This document shows positions 1 to 8,888 of a DNA stretch of 64,000 nucleotides, in pieces; position 1 is the first letter of the stretch; each line of letters starts with the position of its first letter. This stretch comes from Selenomonas sp. AE3005 (lineage in GTDB: Bacteria > Bacillota > Negativicutes > Selenomonadales > Selenomonadaceae). The position numbers and the translations under genes are program-made. Below the pieces are notes generated by a model, which worked only from the letters and a program-made list of their open reading frames with translations, searched no databases and had not been told where the DNA came from. The DNA is taken from the NCBI RefSeq assembly GCF_905233635.1, contig NZ_CAJODG010000004.1, forward strand, positions 1 to 64,000, written 5' to 3'.

Positions 1-66
1 AGCACCGATAGCGTAGCCGCCTTCGTAAGCTTTCTTGAACATTTCTTTAGTTCCAACTAATGGCAT
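1..66 (-). CDS. fba: Class II fructose-bisphosphate aldolase, N-terminal fragment
   Basis: Only the first 22 codons lie in the window; the gene runs off the left edge. The visible N-terminus (MPLVGTKEMFKKAYEGGYAI) matches the start of class II fructose-bisphosphate aldolases, where a short helix precedes the first barrel strand. The enzyme would cleave fructose 1,6-bisphosphate to two triose phosphates in the cytoplasm. The ATG at 66-64 is preceded on the minus strand by a GGGGG ribosome binding site at about 71-80. It lies downstream of the RluA-family gene but has its own promoter. The family call is fairly safe; the rest of the protein cannot be seen. Confidence 0.8.
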   Translation of the reverse strand, partial: MPLVGTKEMFKKAYEGGYAIGA

Positions 67-118
67 TTTTCATTACCCCCTAATGAATCTTGTTCAAATT
101 TTTTGTTGAACCTTATTT

Positions 119-127
119 ATTATATCA
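119..127 (-). promoter_or_regulatory. Extended -10 promoter for fba
   Basis: On the minus strand a TG-A-TATAAT extended -10 lies about 55 bases upstream of the aldolase ATG. No good -35 is visible. Between it and the start codon a GTTCAA...TTGAAC inverted repeat (about 92-111) sits in the leader and could be a regulatory site. Confidence 0.6.
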
Positions 128-195
128 TAGAAAATACTTCTGGTGTATAGTTCAAGTGAAAAATTTTTCAAACAATAATAATCGGTTCGTATCAT

Positions 196-1074
196 TTATA
201 AATCTGCAGTAATGCGAAGAAAATCAGCAGGCGGCTGGGCCGTGATGACGAGATTTTCGCCGGTCATGGGATGACGGAAACTTAGCCGGAAGGCATGGAG
301 CGCCTGACGCTGGATAAAATCCATATTGCCGCCGTATAAATAATCGCCTAAGAGGGGATGACCAAGGTGGGCCATGTGTACCCGTATTTGATGGGTGCGT
401 CCCGTTTCCAGAGTGAGCTCAAGCAGAGAAAACTCACTGTTATTTTTTACGGTACGATAATGAGTGATGGCCGGTTTCCCCTCAGGGGAGACTTTACGCA
501 GGATGATGCTGGGCAGTGCCCGGGCAATGGGAGCATCAACGGTGCCCTCAGCCGGGGATAGCGTGCCTTTAATAATGGCCAGATACTGCCGGGTGAATTT
601 TTTTTCGCCTTTAGGTGACAGCAGGTATTGCAGCTGAGGTTCCTTGGCAATGAGCACAAGCCCGCTGGTATCCCTGTCCAGACGGTGGACGGGATGGAAG
701 GCGTGCTCCTCGCCGTGGATGGCATACCAATGCAGGATGGCATTGCCGAGCGTGCCATGATTTTCCTGTGGGACAGGATGTACAAGCTGTCCGGCAGGTT
801 TGTTGACGATGAGAAGCCACTCATCCTCGTAGCGGACATCCAGAGGGATATCTTCGGGAATAATATCGCTGGGGCGCAGGATATCATAGGTGATGGTATC
901 TCCTGTTTTGACTTCTGACATAGTAGCCTTGCAAAGCTCGCCGTTGATGGCAAATGTGCCGGAATTTTTAATTCGTTTCCAAATGGTATTGGAAATGCCT
1001 TGCTGTGCCTTTAAAAACGCCTTGACGGGCATTGTCGTCAAGGCGTTGTCAAGCGTTACTGTTATGCGTGTCAT
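196..1074 (-). CDS. RluA-family pseudouridine synthase
   Basis: A 292-residue RluA-type synthase that isomerises specific uridines in rRNA or tRNA. The catalytic motif HRLDRDTSGLVLIAK (about residues 129-143) carries the active-site Asp. An S4-like N-terminal segment (GTFAINGELCK) precedes it, as in RluD/RluC-like proteins. The late RTHQIRVHMAHLGHPLLGD block is also typical. The ATG at 1074 overlaps the stop of the uracil permease gene by four bases (ATGA), so the two genes are translationally coupled in one operon. The exact RNA target (23S rRNA versus tRNA) cannot be assigned from sequence. Confidence 0.9.
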   Translation of the reverse strand: MTRITVTLDNALTTMPVKAFLKAQQGISNTIWKRIKNSGTFAINGELCKATMSEVKTGDTITYDILRPSDIIPEDIPLDVRYEDEWLLIVNKPAGQLVHPVPQENHGTLGNAILHWYAIHGEEHAFHPVHRLDRDTSGLVLIAKEPQLQYLLSPKGEKKFTRQYLAIIKGTLSPAEGTVDAPIARALPSIILRKVSPEGKPAITHYRTVKNNSEFSLLELTLETGRTHQIRVHMAHLGHPLLGDYLYGGNMDFIQRQALHAFRLSFRHPMTGENLVITAQPPADFLRITADL

Positions 1075-2348
1075 GCGTTGCGCGGGGCATCATCAGCTAA
1101 GTCGTTTTCCACGGGCTGATGAATTTTGCCGACTAACTGGAAGGCCAGCGACAGGACGATGGCAACTACCGTGGCCAGGGACATGCCCTTCAGGGTAACA
1201 GTGCCCAGCGTGACACTGGCGGTGGAAACACCGAGGCCCAGTACGATGGCAGTGAGCATCAGGTTGATGGGATTGTTGTAATCAATGTTGCTTTCAGCCA
1301 GTACCCGGATACCGGAGGCGGCGATAACGCCGAAGAGCAGCAGGGAAACACCGCCCATAACCGGTGTGGGAATGCTTTGAATCAGGGCAGCCAGTTTACC
1401 CAGGCAGGACAGAACGATGGCAAAGACGGCAGCACCGCCGATAACCCAGGTGGAAAATACTTTGGTGATAGCAAGCACGCCGATGTTTTCACCGTAGGTA
1501 GTGTTAGGTGTTGAACCGAAGAAACCGGAAATGATGGTAGAGATACCATTGCCGAGAATGGAGCGGTCAAGGCCCGGGTCCTTGGTCAGGTCACTGCCGA
1601 CGATATTACCGGTGACAATAAGATGGCCGACGTGTTCGGCGATAACCACCAAGGCTGCTGGCAGAATAATCATGAGTGCGTCGAAATTAAATTCCGGGCT
1701 GTAAAAGGTAGGCAGGGCAAACCAAGGGGCACTTTCCACAGTTGACAGGTCAACCAGCCCACAGAAAGCGGCGATGATATAACCGCCAACCACACCAAGC
1801 AAAATGGGGATAATGGCCAGGAAACCGCGGCAGGCGACAGAGGCGAAAATCGTAATTGCCAGTGTGGCCAGCGAAACGAAAATGGTCGTGTTGTCACCCT
1901 TGCCCGTCAGGCCGGCCATGTCGGCGGCGGTGGGCATGAGCTCCAGACCGATAACAGCCACAATGGCACCCATCGCTGCCGGTGGGAAGAGGACGTCAAT
2001 CCAATGCGTGCCAACCAGCTTTACGATAAGGCCAACCAGGCAGAAGACGATACCTACGGCGATAAACCCACCTAAGGCAGCCTCGTAGCTGTATTTTTCC
2101 AAAACCAGGAATACAGGGGAAAGAAAAGCAAAACTGGAACCAAGATAAGCGGGGATTTTACCTTTGCACAGCGTCAGGTAAAGCAGGGTGCCGATGCCAT
2201 TAAAAAGCAGAACGGTGGCCGGATTCACGTGAAAGAGAATGGGCACCAGCACTGTCGAGCCGAACATGGCAAACAGATGCTGCAGGGATAAGGGCAGGGT
2301 GGAGAGCAGCGGCAGGCGCTCACTGACGCCAATGGTACGATTTTGCAA
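1071..2348 (-). CDS. uraA: Uracil permease (NCS2 family)
   Basis: Nucleobase:cation symporter of the NCS2 family, about 425 residues with roughly a dozen hydrophobic segments, expected to import uracil. The N-terminal LPLSLQHLFAMFGSTVLVP and the SSFAFLSPV block match UraA/PyrP proteins. The longer open frame starts at 2405, but a TTG at 2348 sits six bases after an AAGGAGTG ribosome binding site and gives the family-typical N-terminus LQNRTIGVSERLP, so TTG is the preferred start. It overlaps the following pseudouridine synthase gene by 4 bp. It is divergent from lysC. No PyrR-type attenuator is apparent in the short leader. Confidence 0.9.
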   Translation of the reverse strand: MQNRTIGVSERLPLLSTLPLSLQHLFAMFGSTVLVPILFHVNPATVLLFNGIGTLLYLTLCKGKIPAYLGSSFAFLSPVFLVLEKYSYEAALGGFIAVGIVFCLVGLIVKLVGTHWIDVLFPPAAMGAIVAVIGLELMPTAADMAGLTGKGDNTTIFVSLATLAITIFASVACRGFLAIIPILLGVVGGYIIAAFCGLVDLSTVESAPWFALPTFYSPEFNFDALMIILPAALVVIAEHVGHLIVTGNIVGSDLTKDPGLDRSILGNGISTIISGFFGSTPNTTYGENIGVLAITKVFSTWVIGGAAVFAIVLSCLGKLAALIQSIPTPVMGGVSLLLFGVIAASGIRVLAESNIDYNNPINLMLTAIVLGLGVSTASVTLGTVTLKGMSLATVVAIVLSLAFQLVGKIHQPVENDLADDAPRNA

Positions 2349-2393
2349 AATGATACACTCCTTATAAATGAATGGGTAAAACATATCTGTAAT

Positions 2394-2422
2394 AATATAG
2401 CACAAAAGGGACGTATGTCCAA
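2394..2422 (-). promoter_or_regulatory. SigA-type promoter for uraA
   Basis: Minus-strand TTGGAC, 17-base spacer, TATATT, located about 45 bases upstream of the TTG start. The spacer and -35 contain an imperfect palindrome GGACATACGTCC. Confidence 0.65.
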
Positions 2423-2462
2423 TAATTAGTTGGTCACAATCAATGTCGGCGGATTTTTATCA

Positions 2463-2476
2463 TTTTGTATACAAAA
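2463..2476. promoter_or_regulatory. 14-bp palindrome between divergent uraA and lysC
   Basis: Perfect palindrome TTTTGTATACAAAA in the divergent intergenic region. It has the form of a dimeric repressor site and lies about 40 bases upstream of the uraA -35 and about 90 bases upstream of the lysC -35. Which gene it controls, if either, is unknown. Confidence 0.4.
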
Positions 2477-2563
2477 ATGCTGTAATATAAGCAAAGTTGT
2501 AATGTAATAATCACGATGTGTTTGTTGTAAATGAACAATTTTACATAAAACGGCGAAAATTTA

Positions 2564-2592
2564 TAGACAACCGTCTTTTTTTACGCTATAAT
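2564..2592 (+). promoter_or_regulatory. SigA-type promoter for lysC
   Basis: TAGACA, 17-base spacer, TATAAT: five of six and six of six consensus bases. It leaves a leader of about 100 nt. No lysine-riboswitch core could be recognised in that leader. Confidence 0.75.
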
Positions 2593-2702
2593 ATGTTACG
2601 ATTAAACAGTCAAAACATGGTAAAAATGCAAACCTTCATTACGTAATGGAGTTGTTTGAGCAAAGCGAACTTATGTTTTGCTGATATTTTAGGGGGAGAG
2701 TC

Positions 2703-3932
2703 ATGGCACTTATTGTAAAGAAATTCGGTGGCAGCTCTGTAGCGACCACGGAAAAAATCATGAATATTGCCAAGCGTGTGCTGGGCGAAAAGCGGCCAGA
2801 GGATAAAATAGTTTTGGTGGTATCCGCTATGGGTGATACTACGGATGACTTAATTGCCCTGGCAGAAGGTATTAACAAAAATCCGTATCAGTATACCCGG
2901 GAAATGGATATGCTGCTGACCACGGGTGAGCAGCAGTCAGCAGCGCTGATGGCTATGGCCTTTAATACGCTGGGACAGCCGGCGGTATCCCTGACGGGGC
3001 CGATGGCAGGCATGAAAACCAATGACGTCCATACCAAGGGACGGATTGTAGATATTACGCCGGAACGTGTGCATAAGGAACTGGACAAAGGTCAGGTCGT
3101 TGTGGTAACCGGTTTCCAGGGTGCTGATGAAAACGGCGACTATGTAACGCTGGGCCGCGGCGGTTCTGATACTTCGGCAGTGGCTTTGGCTGGTTCCCTG
3201 AAAGCGGATTCCTGCGAAATTTTTACCGATGTGGATGGCGTGTATTCCGCTGACCCGCGTATCGTGCCGGGCGCACGCAAAATGAACGAGATTACCTATC
3301 ATGAAATGCTGGAAATGGCCCGTCTGGGGGCAGGCGTTATGCAGCCTCGTTCTGTGGAAATGGGTGAATACTTCGGTATTCCTATCCATGTGCGTTCTAC
3401 GTTTACTACTGATGCCGGTACGTTTATAAGGGAGGATTATACGATGGAAGATAAAGATTTTGTGATTCGTGGCGTAGCCCATGATGAAAAAGTAGCGAAG
3501 ATTGCCGTGCTGGGCATTCCTAACACGCCGGGCATTGCCCATGAGATTTTCTCCGCTTTGGCTGATGCCAACATCGATGTGGATATGATTGTGCAGAGTA
3601 TCCGCAATATCGAAAAGAATGTTACGGATATGGTATTTACCGTAGCTGCCGGTGACCTGGCCCAGGCCAAAAAGGTGGTTGACGGTGTAGCTGACAAGCT
3701 CAGTGCTGTGGCCGTACTGATTGAAGAAGATGTGGCCAAGGTATCCATCGTTGGTGCCGGCATGCTGGGGAATCCTGGTACAGCTGCTCGTATGTTTGGT
3801 GCGCTGTCTGCCAAGGGTATCAATATTGACATCATCAGCACTTCGGAAATCAGCATTTCCTGCCTGATTAAGGGCGCACAGCTTAAAGAGGCTGTAAATG
3901 CTATTCATGATGAGTTTTTTCCTAAAAAATAA
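2703..3932 (+). CDS. lysC: Aspartate kinase
   Basis: Cytoplasmic kinase that phosphorylates L-aspartate, the first step to lysine, methionine, threonine and diaminopimelate. The 409-residue length fits the monofunctional Gram-positive type: an amino-acid kinase domain (MALIVKKFGGSSVA at the N-terminus, then RGGSDTSAVALA near 150 and DVDGVYSADPR near 180) followed by two ACT regulatory domains from about residue 265. The ATG follows an AGGGGGAG ribosome binding site by about six bases. It is transcribed alone, with its own promoter and a strong terminator. dapB and asd, which continue the pathway, lie about 10 kb downstream. Feedback control by an amino acid is expected from the ACT domains; the effector is not determinable here. 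Confidence 0.96.
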   Translation: MALIVKKFGGSSVATTEKIMNIAKRVLGEKRPEDKIVLVVSAMGDTTDDLIALAEGINKNPYQYTREMDMLLTTGEQQSAALMAMAFNTLGQPAVSLTGPMAGMKTNDVHTKGRIVDITPERVHKELDKGQVVVVTGFQGADENGDYVTLGRGGSDTSAVALAGSLKADSCEIFTDVDGVYSADPRIVPGARKMNEITYHEMLEMARLGAGVMQPRSVEMGEYFGIPIHVRSTFTTDAGTFIREDYTMEDKDFVIRGVAHDEKVAKIAVLGIPNTPGIAHEIFSALADANIDVDMIVQSIRNIEKNVTDMVFTVAAGDLAQAKKVVDGVADKLSAVAVLIEEDVAKVSIVGAGMLGNPGTAARMFGALSAKGINIDIISTSEISISCLIKGAQLKEAVNAIHDEFFPKK

Positions 3933-3943
3933 ATGACTAATGG

Positions 3944-3971
3944 CAAGCCGTCCGTGGGGACGGCTTGTTTT
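3944..3971 (+). terminator. Intrinsic terminator after lysC
   Basis: Perfect 10-bp stem (CAAGCCGTCC with GGACGGCTTG), 4-nt loop, then TTTT. Confidence 0.9.
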
Positions 3972-4031
3972 GTCACAGTTTAATATACATTTTAGAAAAA
4001 ATATTGTATACATACAGCTGTACGGGTAGAC

Positions 4032-4060
4032 AGGACAATAATAAACAGTTATGATATTAT
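4032..4060 (+). promoter_or_regulatory. Promoter for the aminotransferase gene
   Basis: AGGACA, 17-base spacer, TATTAT, with a TG one base before the -10 (extended -10). It lies about 60 bases before the start codon. Confidence 0.55.
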
Positions 4061-4121
4061 CTGTGAAAAGAATTACCTAAGTAGTGAATGAGTTTTGTAC
4101 ATCAGAGGGGAGCGCTTGCTT

Positions 4122-5363
4122 ATGACAATGGCAGCCAGCCACGGAGCAACTAAGAAATTACGGGATGCGATTTTTGGAGCCACGGCGGCCTGCAACAAAG
4201 CGGCAGAGAAATATGGCCTGGATAAAGTGACCAATGCCACCATTGGTATGATGATGGACGATGCCGGCAAAATTGCCGTATTGCCTACGGTGGAAAAAGT
4301 TTTCCGCAGCCTCAGCGCGGAGGATTACTTCCGTTATGCACCGATTGCCGGTGTGCCGGAATACCTGGCGGAAGTAGAAAAGCTGGTCTTTGCTGACAAT
4401 CGCCCGGAAGGTTTCATCGCATCATGCGCTACGTCAGGCGGTACCGGGGCCATTCATCATGCTGTAGCCAACTATGTGGAACGCGGCACGAAGGTACTGA
4501 CTTCAGATTGGTTCTGGGGAACCTATAACGTAATCTGTAATGAATGCGGCTGCAAATTAGTGAATTACAAGCTCTTTGATGAGGACAATAATTTCAATAT
4601 CGCCGCTTATGCTAACAAGGTAGCGGAGATTTACAAGGAGCAGGACAGCCTGCTGGTTATCATCAATACACCGGCGCACAATCCTACAGGTTTCAGCCTG
4701 ACGGAAGAGGATTGGGATCAGGTGCTGGCTCTGGCTAAGAAATACGCCGCCCAGGGCAAGAAGATGAGCATTTTGGTGGACATTGCTTACATTGACTTTG
4801 CCGGGGAGAAAAATGAAACCCGCCGCTTTATGAAAAAGTTCAGCAACCTGCCGGAAAATGTGCTCGTAATGTTCTCCTTCTCCATGTCCAAGGGGTACAC
4901 GGCTTATGGTCAGCGTACCGGTGCACTGGTGGCGGTTTCTGCCAGTGAAAAAGTTATTACGGAATTCCAGGATATCAATAAATACACGAGCCGTGCTACC
5001 TGGTCCAATATCAACCGTGGTGCTATGCTGACGCTGGTGAAGATTCAGCAGGATGAAGAACTGCGCCACCAGTATGAGGCTGAGCGCGACAGTTTCTATC
5101 AGACCATCAGACAGCGTGCCCAGGTATTCATGACGGAGGCCAAGGCCTGCGGACTGCCGGCGCTGCCCTATAATGGCGGTTTCTTCCTGTCGGTACCGGC
5201 GGCTGACCCTCAAGCTGTCTGCAACAAACTGCATGATGATTTGATTTTTGCGGTGCCCTTAAAGGCTGGTGTGCGCGTGGCCGCCTGCTGCGTGCCGGAG
5301 GCCAAAATGCACGGTGTAGCGGAAAAAGTCCTCAAAGCCTTGCAGGCAGTAGAAAACTGGTAA
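4122..5363 (+). CDS. PLP-dependent aminotransferase (class I/II, aromatic/aspartate type)
   Basis: Fold-type I aminotransferase of about 413 residues. Recognisable features are NTPAHNPTGFSL (cofactor-binding Asn), the Asp in DIAYIDF that contacts the pyridine nitrogen, and the Schiff-base Lys in FSFSMSKGYTAYGQRTG. The overall pattern resembles TyrB/AspC-like enzymes acting on aromatic amino acids or aspartate; substrate cannot be settled. The open frame begins at a TTG at 4095, but the ATG at 4122 is nine bases after GGGGAG and is preferred; a TTG at 4116 is an alternative. It is monocistronic, with its own promoter and terminator. Confidence 0.88.
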   Translation: MTMAASHGATKKLRDAIFGATAACNKAAEKYGLDKVTNATIGMMMDDAGKIAVLPTVEKVFRSLSAEDYFRYAPIAGVPEYLAEVEKLVFADNRPEGFIASCATSGGTGAIHHAVANYVERGTKVLTSDWFWGTYNVICNECGCKLVNYKLFDEDNNFNIAAYANKVAEIYKEQDSLLVIINTPAHNPTGFSLTEEDWDQVLALAKKYAAQGKKMSILVDIAYIDFAGEKNETRRFMKKFSNLPENVLVMFSFSMSKGYTAYGQRTGALVAVSASEKVITEFQDINKYTSRATWSNINRGAMLTLVKIQQDEELRHQYEAERDSFYQTIRQRAQVFMTEAKACGLPALPYNGGFFLSVPAADPQAVCNKLHDDLIFAVPLKAGVRVAACCVPEAKMHGVAEKVLKALQAVENW

Positions 5364-5377
5364 TATAGTTTCTTATG

Positions 5378-5421
5378 GGAGCCAATTCCTCTATTTATTA
5401 GAAAGGATTGGTTCCTTTTTT
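5378..5421 (+). terminator. Intrinsic terminator after the aminotransferase
   Basis: GGAGCCAATTCCT pairs with AGGATTGGTTCC (one G-T pair, one bulge), followed by six T. Confidence 0.75.
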
Positions 5422-5442
5422 CACGTGCTTTAAAATTTGCGG

Positions 5443-5471
5443 TTGAACAGGTATAGAAATGATGTTATAGT
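5443..5471 (+). promoter_or_regulatory. Promoter for the DUF47-pit operon
   Basis: TTGAAC, 17-base spacer, TATAGT, about 47 bases upstream of the DUF47 start. No obvious Pho box was seen. Confidence 0.6.
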
Positions 5472-5517
5472 AAAATTGTGTGTATGTGATATTTCTTTCG
5501 GGAGGACGCAAAACAAT

Positions 5518-6144
5518 ATGTTTAATTTCAAGAAGAAAGACAGTGAGTTCTTTGACCTGTTTGTGGACAGTGCCAGATACTTTTATAAAGGCGCGCTGAT
5601 GATGGACGAGGTTATGCTTGATTATGGCAAGGCCACGGACAAGGTAAAGGAAATCATGGATTTGGAGCATGAAGCCGATAGAATCAATGATGCAATTATC
5701 GATAAGCTCAATATGACATTTATTACCCCGATTGACCGGGAAGATATCTATGCACTGGCTAACGGCCTTGACGATGGCGTGGATTACCTGCAAGGGACGT
5801 TGCAGCGCATTGTTATGTATCGTACAGGCAAGGCTATGAATGGGGCAGTATCCCTGACCAAGCTCTTGATTGAAGCTACGGAAGAAATCATTCGCGCTTT
5901 CTCCTTGCTGAAGGATATTCGTAAAAATCAGGCGCAGATACTCGATGCCACTCATAAAATTGCCCAGCTGGAAAGTGAAGGCGACCGCGTGTACCGCCAT
6001 GAAGTGGCTTATTTATTCGAGAAGGAAAAAGACCCCATTGAGCTTATCAAATGGAAAGATATACTGGAAAAGCTGGAAGACACACTGGATCATTGTGAGA
6101 AGATATCTGACATGATTCGAGGAGTGGTAATGAAGTATGCATGA
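5518..6144 (+). CDS. DUF47 (PhoU-like) phosphate transport accessory protein
   Basis: A 208-residue, almost entirely helical protein of the DUF47/PhoU-like family, usually encoded directly before a Pit transporter and thought to regulate it. Acidic and His-containing helices such as IMDLEHEADRINDAII and ESEGDRVYRHEVA are the metal-binding helices expected in the PhoU fold. The open frame extends back to 5437, but the ATG at 5518 follows a GGAGG at 5501-5505 and gives the family-typical start MFNFKKKDSEFFDLF. Its 3' end overlaps the pit gene by 8 bp, so the pair is translationally coupled. Confidence 0.9.
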   Translation: MFNFKKKDSEFFDLFVDSARYFYKGALMMDEVMLDYGKATDKVKEIMDLEHEADRINDAIIDKLNMTFITPIDREDIYALANGLDDGVDYLQGTLQRIVMYRTGKAMNGAVSLTKLLIEATEEIIRAFSLLKDIRKNQAQILDATHKIAQLESEGDRVYRHEVAYLFEKEKDPIELIKWKDILEKLEDTLDHCEKISDMIRGVVMKYA

Positions 6145-7132
6145 GTTACAGCTGTTAATATTCACGGTTATTGCCCTGGCTCTGCTCTTTGACTTCATCA
6201 ATGGCTTTCATGATACGGCTAATGCTATTGCCACGGCAGTATCTACCCGGGCTATTCATCCCAGCTATGCCATCATGATGGCGGCAGTGCTGAACTTTTT
6301 AGGAGCTATGTATAGTACTGGCGTGGCCAAGACCATTGGTGCCGATATCGTCAGTTCCGCTAAGATGGTTGACGAGCATGTATTGATTGCCGCTTTGGCC
6401 GGTTCCATTATTTGGAATATCCTGACCTGGTGGTTTGCTGTGCCCTCCAGTTCTTCCCATGCTTTGGTGGGCGGCATTATCGGTGCTGTCATGGTGTCCG
6501 TAGGTGAGCAGGGACTGAACTTCTGGGGCATAGGCAAGATTGTTATCTCGCTTATTGGCTCGCCGATACTGGCCATTTGTACGGGTTGTATCATAATGCT
6601 GATGCTGTTCCGGATATTCGGCGGCTTTAGTCCCTCGGCGGTCAATCATAAGTTTAAAAAGATGCAGATTCTTTCGGCTGCGATGATGGCCTTTTCCCAT
6701 GGTTCCAACGATGCCCAGAAATCCATGGGTATCATCACCCTGGCTCTCGTGGCCGGCGGCTATATTGGTGCGTTTGAGGTTCCCACCTATGTTAAGTTAC
6801 TTTGTGCTACGGCTATGGCATTCGGTACGGCCATGGGCGGACGGCGCATCATCAAAACCATCGGCGGTAAGATTTTTAAGCTGGAGCCTATTTCCGGCTT
6901 TGCCGCAGATTTGAATTCTTCGATTGTTATTTTTGGTGCTACGCTGCTGCATTTGCCAGTCAGCACCACGCATGTGGTATCCGGCTCCATTATGGGCGTG
7001 GGGACAGCCAAGCGTCTCAATGCTGTGCGCTGGGGCGTGGCCCAGCAGATGGTCATGGCCTGGGTGCTTACCATTCCCTGTACGGCACTGATGGGGGCAG
7101 GTATTTACAAACTTGTATGCTTGTTTATGTAA
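6137..7132 (+). CDS. pit: Low-affinity inorganic phosphate transporter, Pit family
   Basis: Integral membrane phosphate:cation symporter of 331 residues. It contains the duplicated Pit signature: FDFINGFHDTANAIATAVST near the N-terminus and FSHGSNDAQKSMGIITLAL near residue 190. VSTTHVVSGSIMG in the C-terminal half is also characteristic. The gene starts within the end of the DUF47 gene. A metal-phosphate complex is the usual substrate of the family. A hairpin terminator follows. Confidence 0.95.
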   Translation: MHELQLLIFTVIALALLFDFINGFHDTANAIATAVSTRAIHPSYAIMMAAVLNFLGAMYSTGVAKTIGADIVSSAKMVDEHVLIAALAGSIIWNILTWWFAVPSSSSHALVGGIIGAVMVSVGEQGLNFWGIGKIVISLIGSPILAICTGCIIMLMLFRIFGGFSPSAVNHKFKKMQILSAAMMAFSHGSNDAQKSMGIITLALVAGGYIGAFEVPTYVKLLCATAMAFGTAMGGRRIIKTIGGKIFKLEPISGFAADLNSSIVIFGATLLHLPVSTTHVVSGSIMGVGTAKRLNAVRWGVAQQMVMAWVLTIPCTALMGAGIYKLVCLFM

Positions 7133-7167
7133 ACGCAAAATTTTCTAACAATTATATAGCAAAAATA

Positions 7168-7209
7168 GGACTCAAGTGTTACAATAGTAGTAATACTTGA
7201 GTCTTTTTG
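7168..7209 (+). terminator. Intrinsic terminator after pit
   Basis: GGACTCAAGT and ACTTGAGTCTT form a 13-15 bp stem with wobble pairs, loop of about 8 nt, then CTTTTT. Confidence 0.85.
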
Positions 7210-7242
7210 TGCAGGGACTCCCACATAAGGAGGTGTTGGACC

Positions 7243-8865
7243 ATGGCGAAGATGGTTGAATTAAAGGAATTAGCGCAGGCAGCACAAAGGGATTATGACA
7301 GTGAAATTGTGGCTGGTCTGGTCAACAACGAAATACGCGATTTACAGAGTGAAGTTGATGCGGACAGTGTTATTTCCTTTATAGAGTTGAACAGTTCCTG
7401 GGGATGGCGTATTTATCGCCGTACCCTGCTTTTTATCATGTTCACCGCAGTTCATGAATTGTACCCTTCGGCGGAAGTGGTGGTGCAGTTCAGCGCCAAT
7501 AAGGGGCTGTTTTGCGAGCTGCAGCAGTTTAACGGCGGGCTGAACGAATATGAGCTGAGACGTATTGAAGCGCGTATGCGTGAGATAGTCAGTGAGGATT
7601 TGCCCATTGTTAAAATGAAGATGGGCAAAGACCAGGCGGTACAGATTTTCAAAAAAAGCCGGCAGATAGAAAAGGCTAATCTGGTGGCATCCTTGAAGAT
7701 GGATAAGGTCAGCCTGTATCAATGCGGCGACTTTTACGATTATCTCTATGGTGTGATGATAGGCCATACGGGCAGTATGGAGCGCTTTGCCATGGATTTT
7801 GAGGCCGGCGGCATTCTGCTGCGCATTCCCGATATGGATACAGAGGGGCATGTCAGGGAACGGCTGCCACAGCCCAAACTCAGTCAGATACTGGCAGAGT
7901 CCAAGGAATGGGCGGCGGCTGTGCAATGCAATTTTGTACCGGATTTAAACCGTATCAACCGGCATGGGGATATCAGTGAGCTTATCCGTGTGTCCGAGGC
8001 CTTGCAGGAAAAACGTATTTCCCAGATTGCTGACCATATAGCTGACAATAAGGGCAATTTGCGGCTGATTTTGATTGCCGGGCCATCTTCTTCCGGCAAG
8101 ACTTCTTTTGCCCAGCGTTTACGGGTACAGCTGCGGGCTAACAGGCTGGTGCCGGTGTCCATATCATTGGATGATTATTATGTGGACCGGGAAAAAACGC
8201 CGAAAAAGGCAAATGGTGAGTATGATTTTGAGGCCTTGGAGGCCATTGACCTTGAACTTTTTAACCAGCACCTGCTGGCTTTGCTGGCTGGCGAGGAAAT
8301 AATTATACCGCGGTACAACTTCCTCACTGGCTTACGGGAATGGGATGAATCGCGGCATATGTCAGTGACCAGGAATCAGCCTATCATTGTGGAGGGCATT
8401 CATGGCCTGAATGAGCGCCTCAGTGAGTACGTTCCGCATAGCCGCAAGTTTAAGATTTATATCAGTGCGCTGACGCAGCTTAATATCGACGCCCATAACC
8501 GTATTTCCACGACAGATGCCAGATTGATTCGGCGGCTGGTCCGGGATTATCAGTTCCGGGGATTTGGCGCGTTAAAAACATTAAAACAGTGGGCCTCGGT
8601 ACGGGAAGGGGAGGAGAAAAATATTTTCCCCTATCAGGAGGAAGCCAATGTGATGTTTAATTCCGCCCTGATTTATGAACTGGGGGTACTAAAGCACTAT
8701 GCCCAGCCACTTTTGCAGGCGATACCGCAGGATATTCCCGAACATGCTAATGCCAAGCGGCTGTTGGATATTTTGCAGTATTTTGATGATATTACGGCGG
8801 AAGATGATATCCCTAATAACTCAATTTTACGGGAGTTTATCGGCAAGTCGGTATTTTTTAAATGA
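7243..8865 (+). CDS. Nucleoside (uridine-type) kinase with N-terminal tRNA-synthetase-like domain
   Basis: A 540-residue protein. The C-terminal half is a uridine-kinase-like P-loop domain: GPSSSGKTSFAQRL near residue 283, SLDDYYVDREKTP for base binding, and PIIVEGIHGLN. The N-terminal half resembles the ThrRS-linked domain found in the long nucleoside kinases of Firmicutes. It probably salvages uridine/cytidine by phosphorylation, though the long form is not well characterised. The frame opens at 7207, but the ATG at 7243 follows AAGGAGG at 7226-7232. radA follows after 23 bases with no terminator, so the two may be co-transcribed. Confidence 0.85.
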   Translation: MAKMVELKELAQAAQRDYDSEIVAGLVNNEIRDLQSEVDADSVISFIELNSSWGWRIYRRTLLFIMFTAVHELYPSAEVVVQFSANKGLFCELQQFNGGLNEYELRRIEARMREIVSEDLPIVKMKMGKDQAVQIFKKSRQIEKANLVASLKMDKVSLYQCGDFYDYLYGVMIGHTGSMERFAMDFEAGGILLRIPDMDTEGHVRERLPQPKLSQILAESKEWAAAVQCNFVPDLNRINRHGDISELIRVSEALQEKRISQIADHIADNKGNLRLILIAGPSSSGKTSFAQRLRVQLRANRLVPVSISLDDYYVDREKTPKKANGEYDFEALEAIDLELFNQHLLALLAGEEIIIPRYNFLTGLREWDESRHMSVTRNQPIIVEGIHGLNERLSEYVPHSRKFKIYISALTQLNIDAHNRISTTDARLIRRLVRDYQFRGFGALKTLKQWASVREGEEKNIFPYQEEANVMFNSALIYELGVLKHYAQPLLQAIPQDIPEHANAKRLLDILQYFDDITAEDDIPNNSILREFIGKSVFFK

Positions 8866-8888
8866 TTTTGATTAAGGATGGATGATAG

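Noticed and set aside
2349..2393. PyrR-type attenuator for uraA
   Set aside because: The leader from the mapped promoter is about 45 nt with no terminator/antiterminator pair.
2593..2702. Lysine riboswitch in the lysC leader
   Set aside because: The leader is only about 100 nt and lacks the conserved multi-helix core; no terminator or sequestering hairpin was found.
2937..4013. 358-codon open frame antisense to lysC
   Set aside because: It runs through the lysC terminator and has no coding signal of its own.
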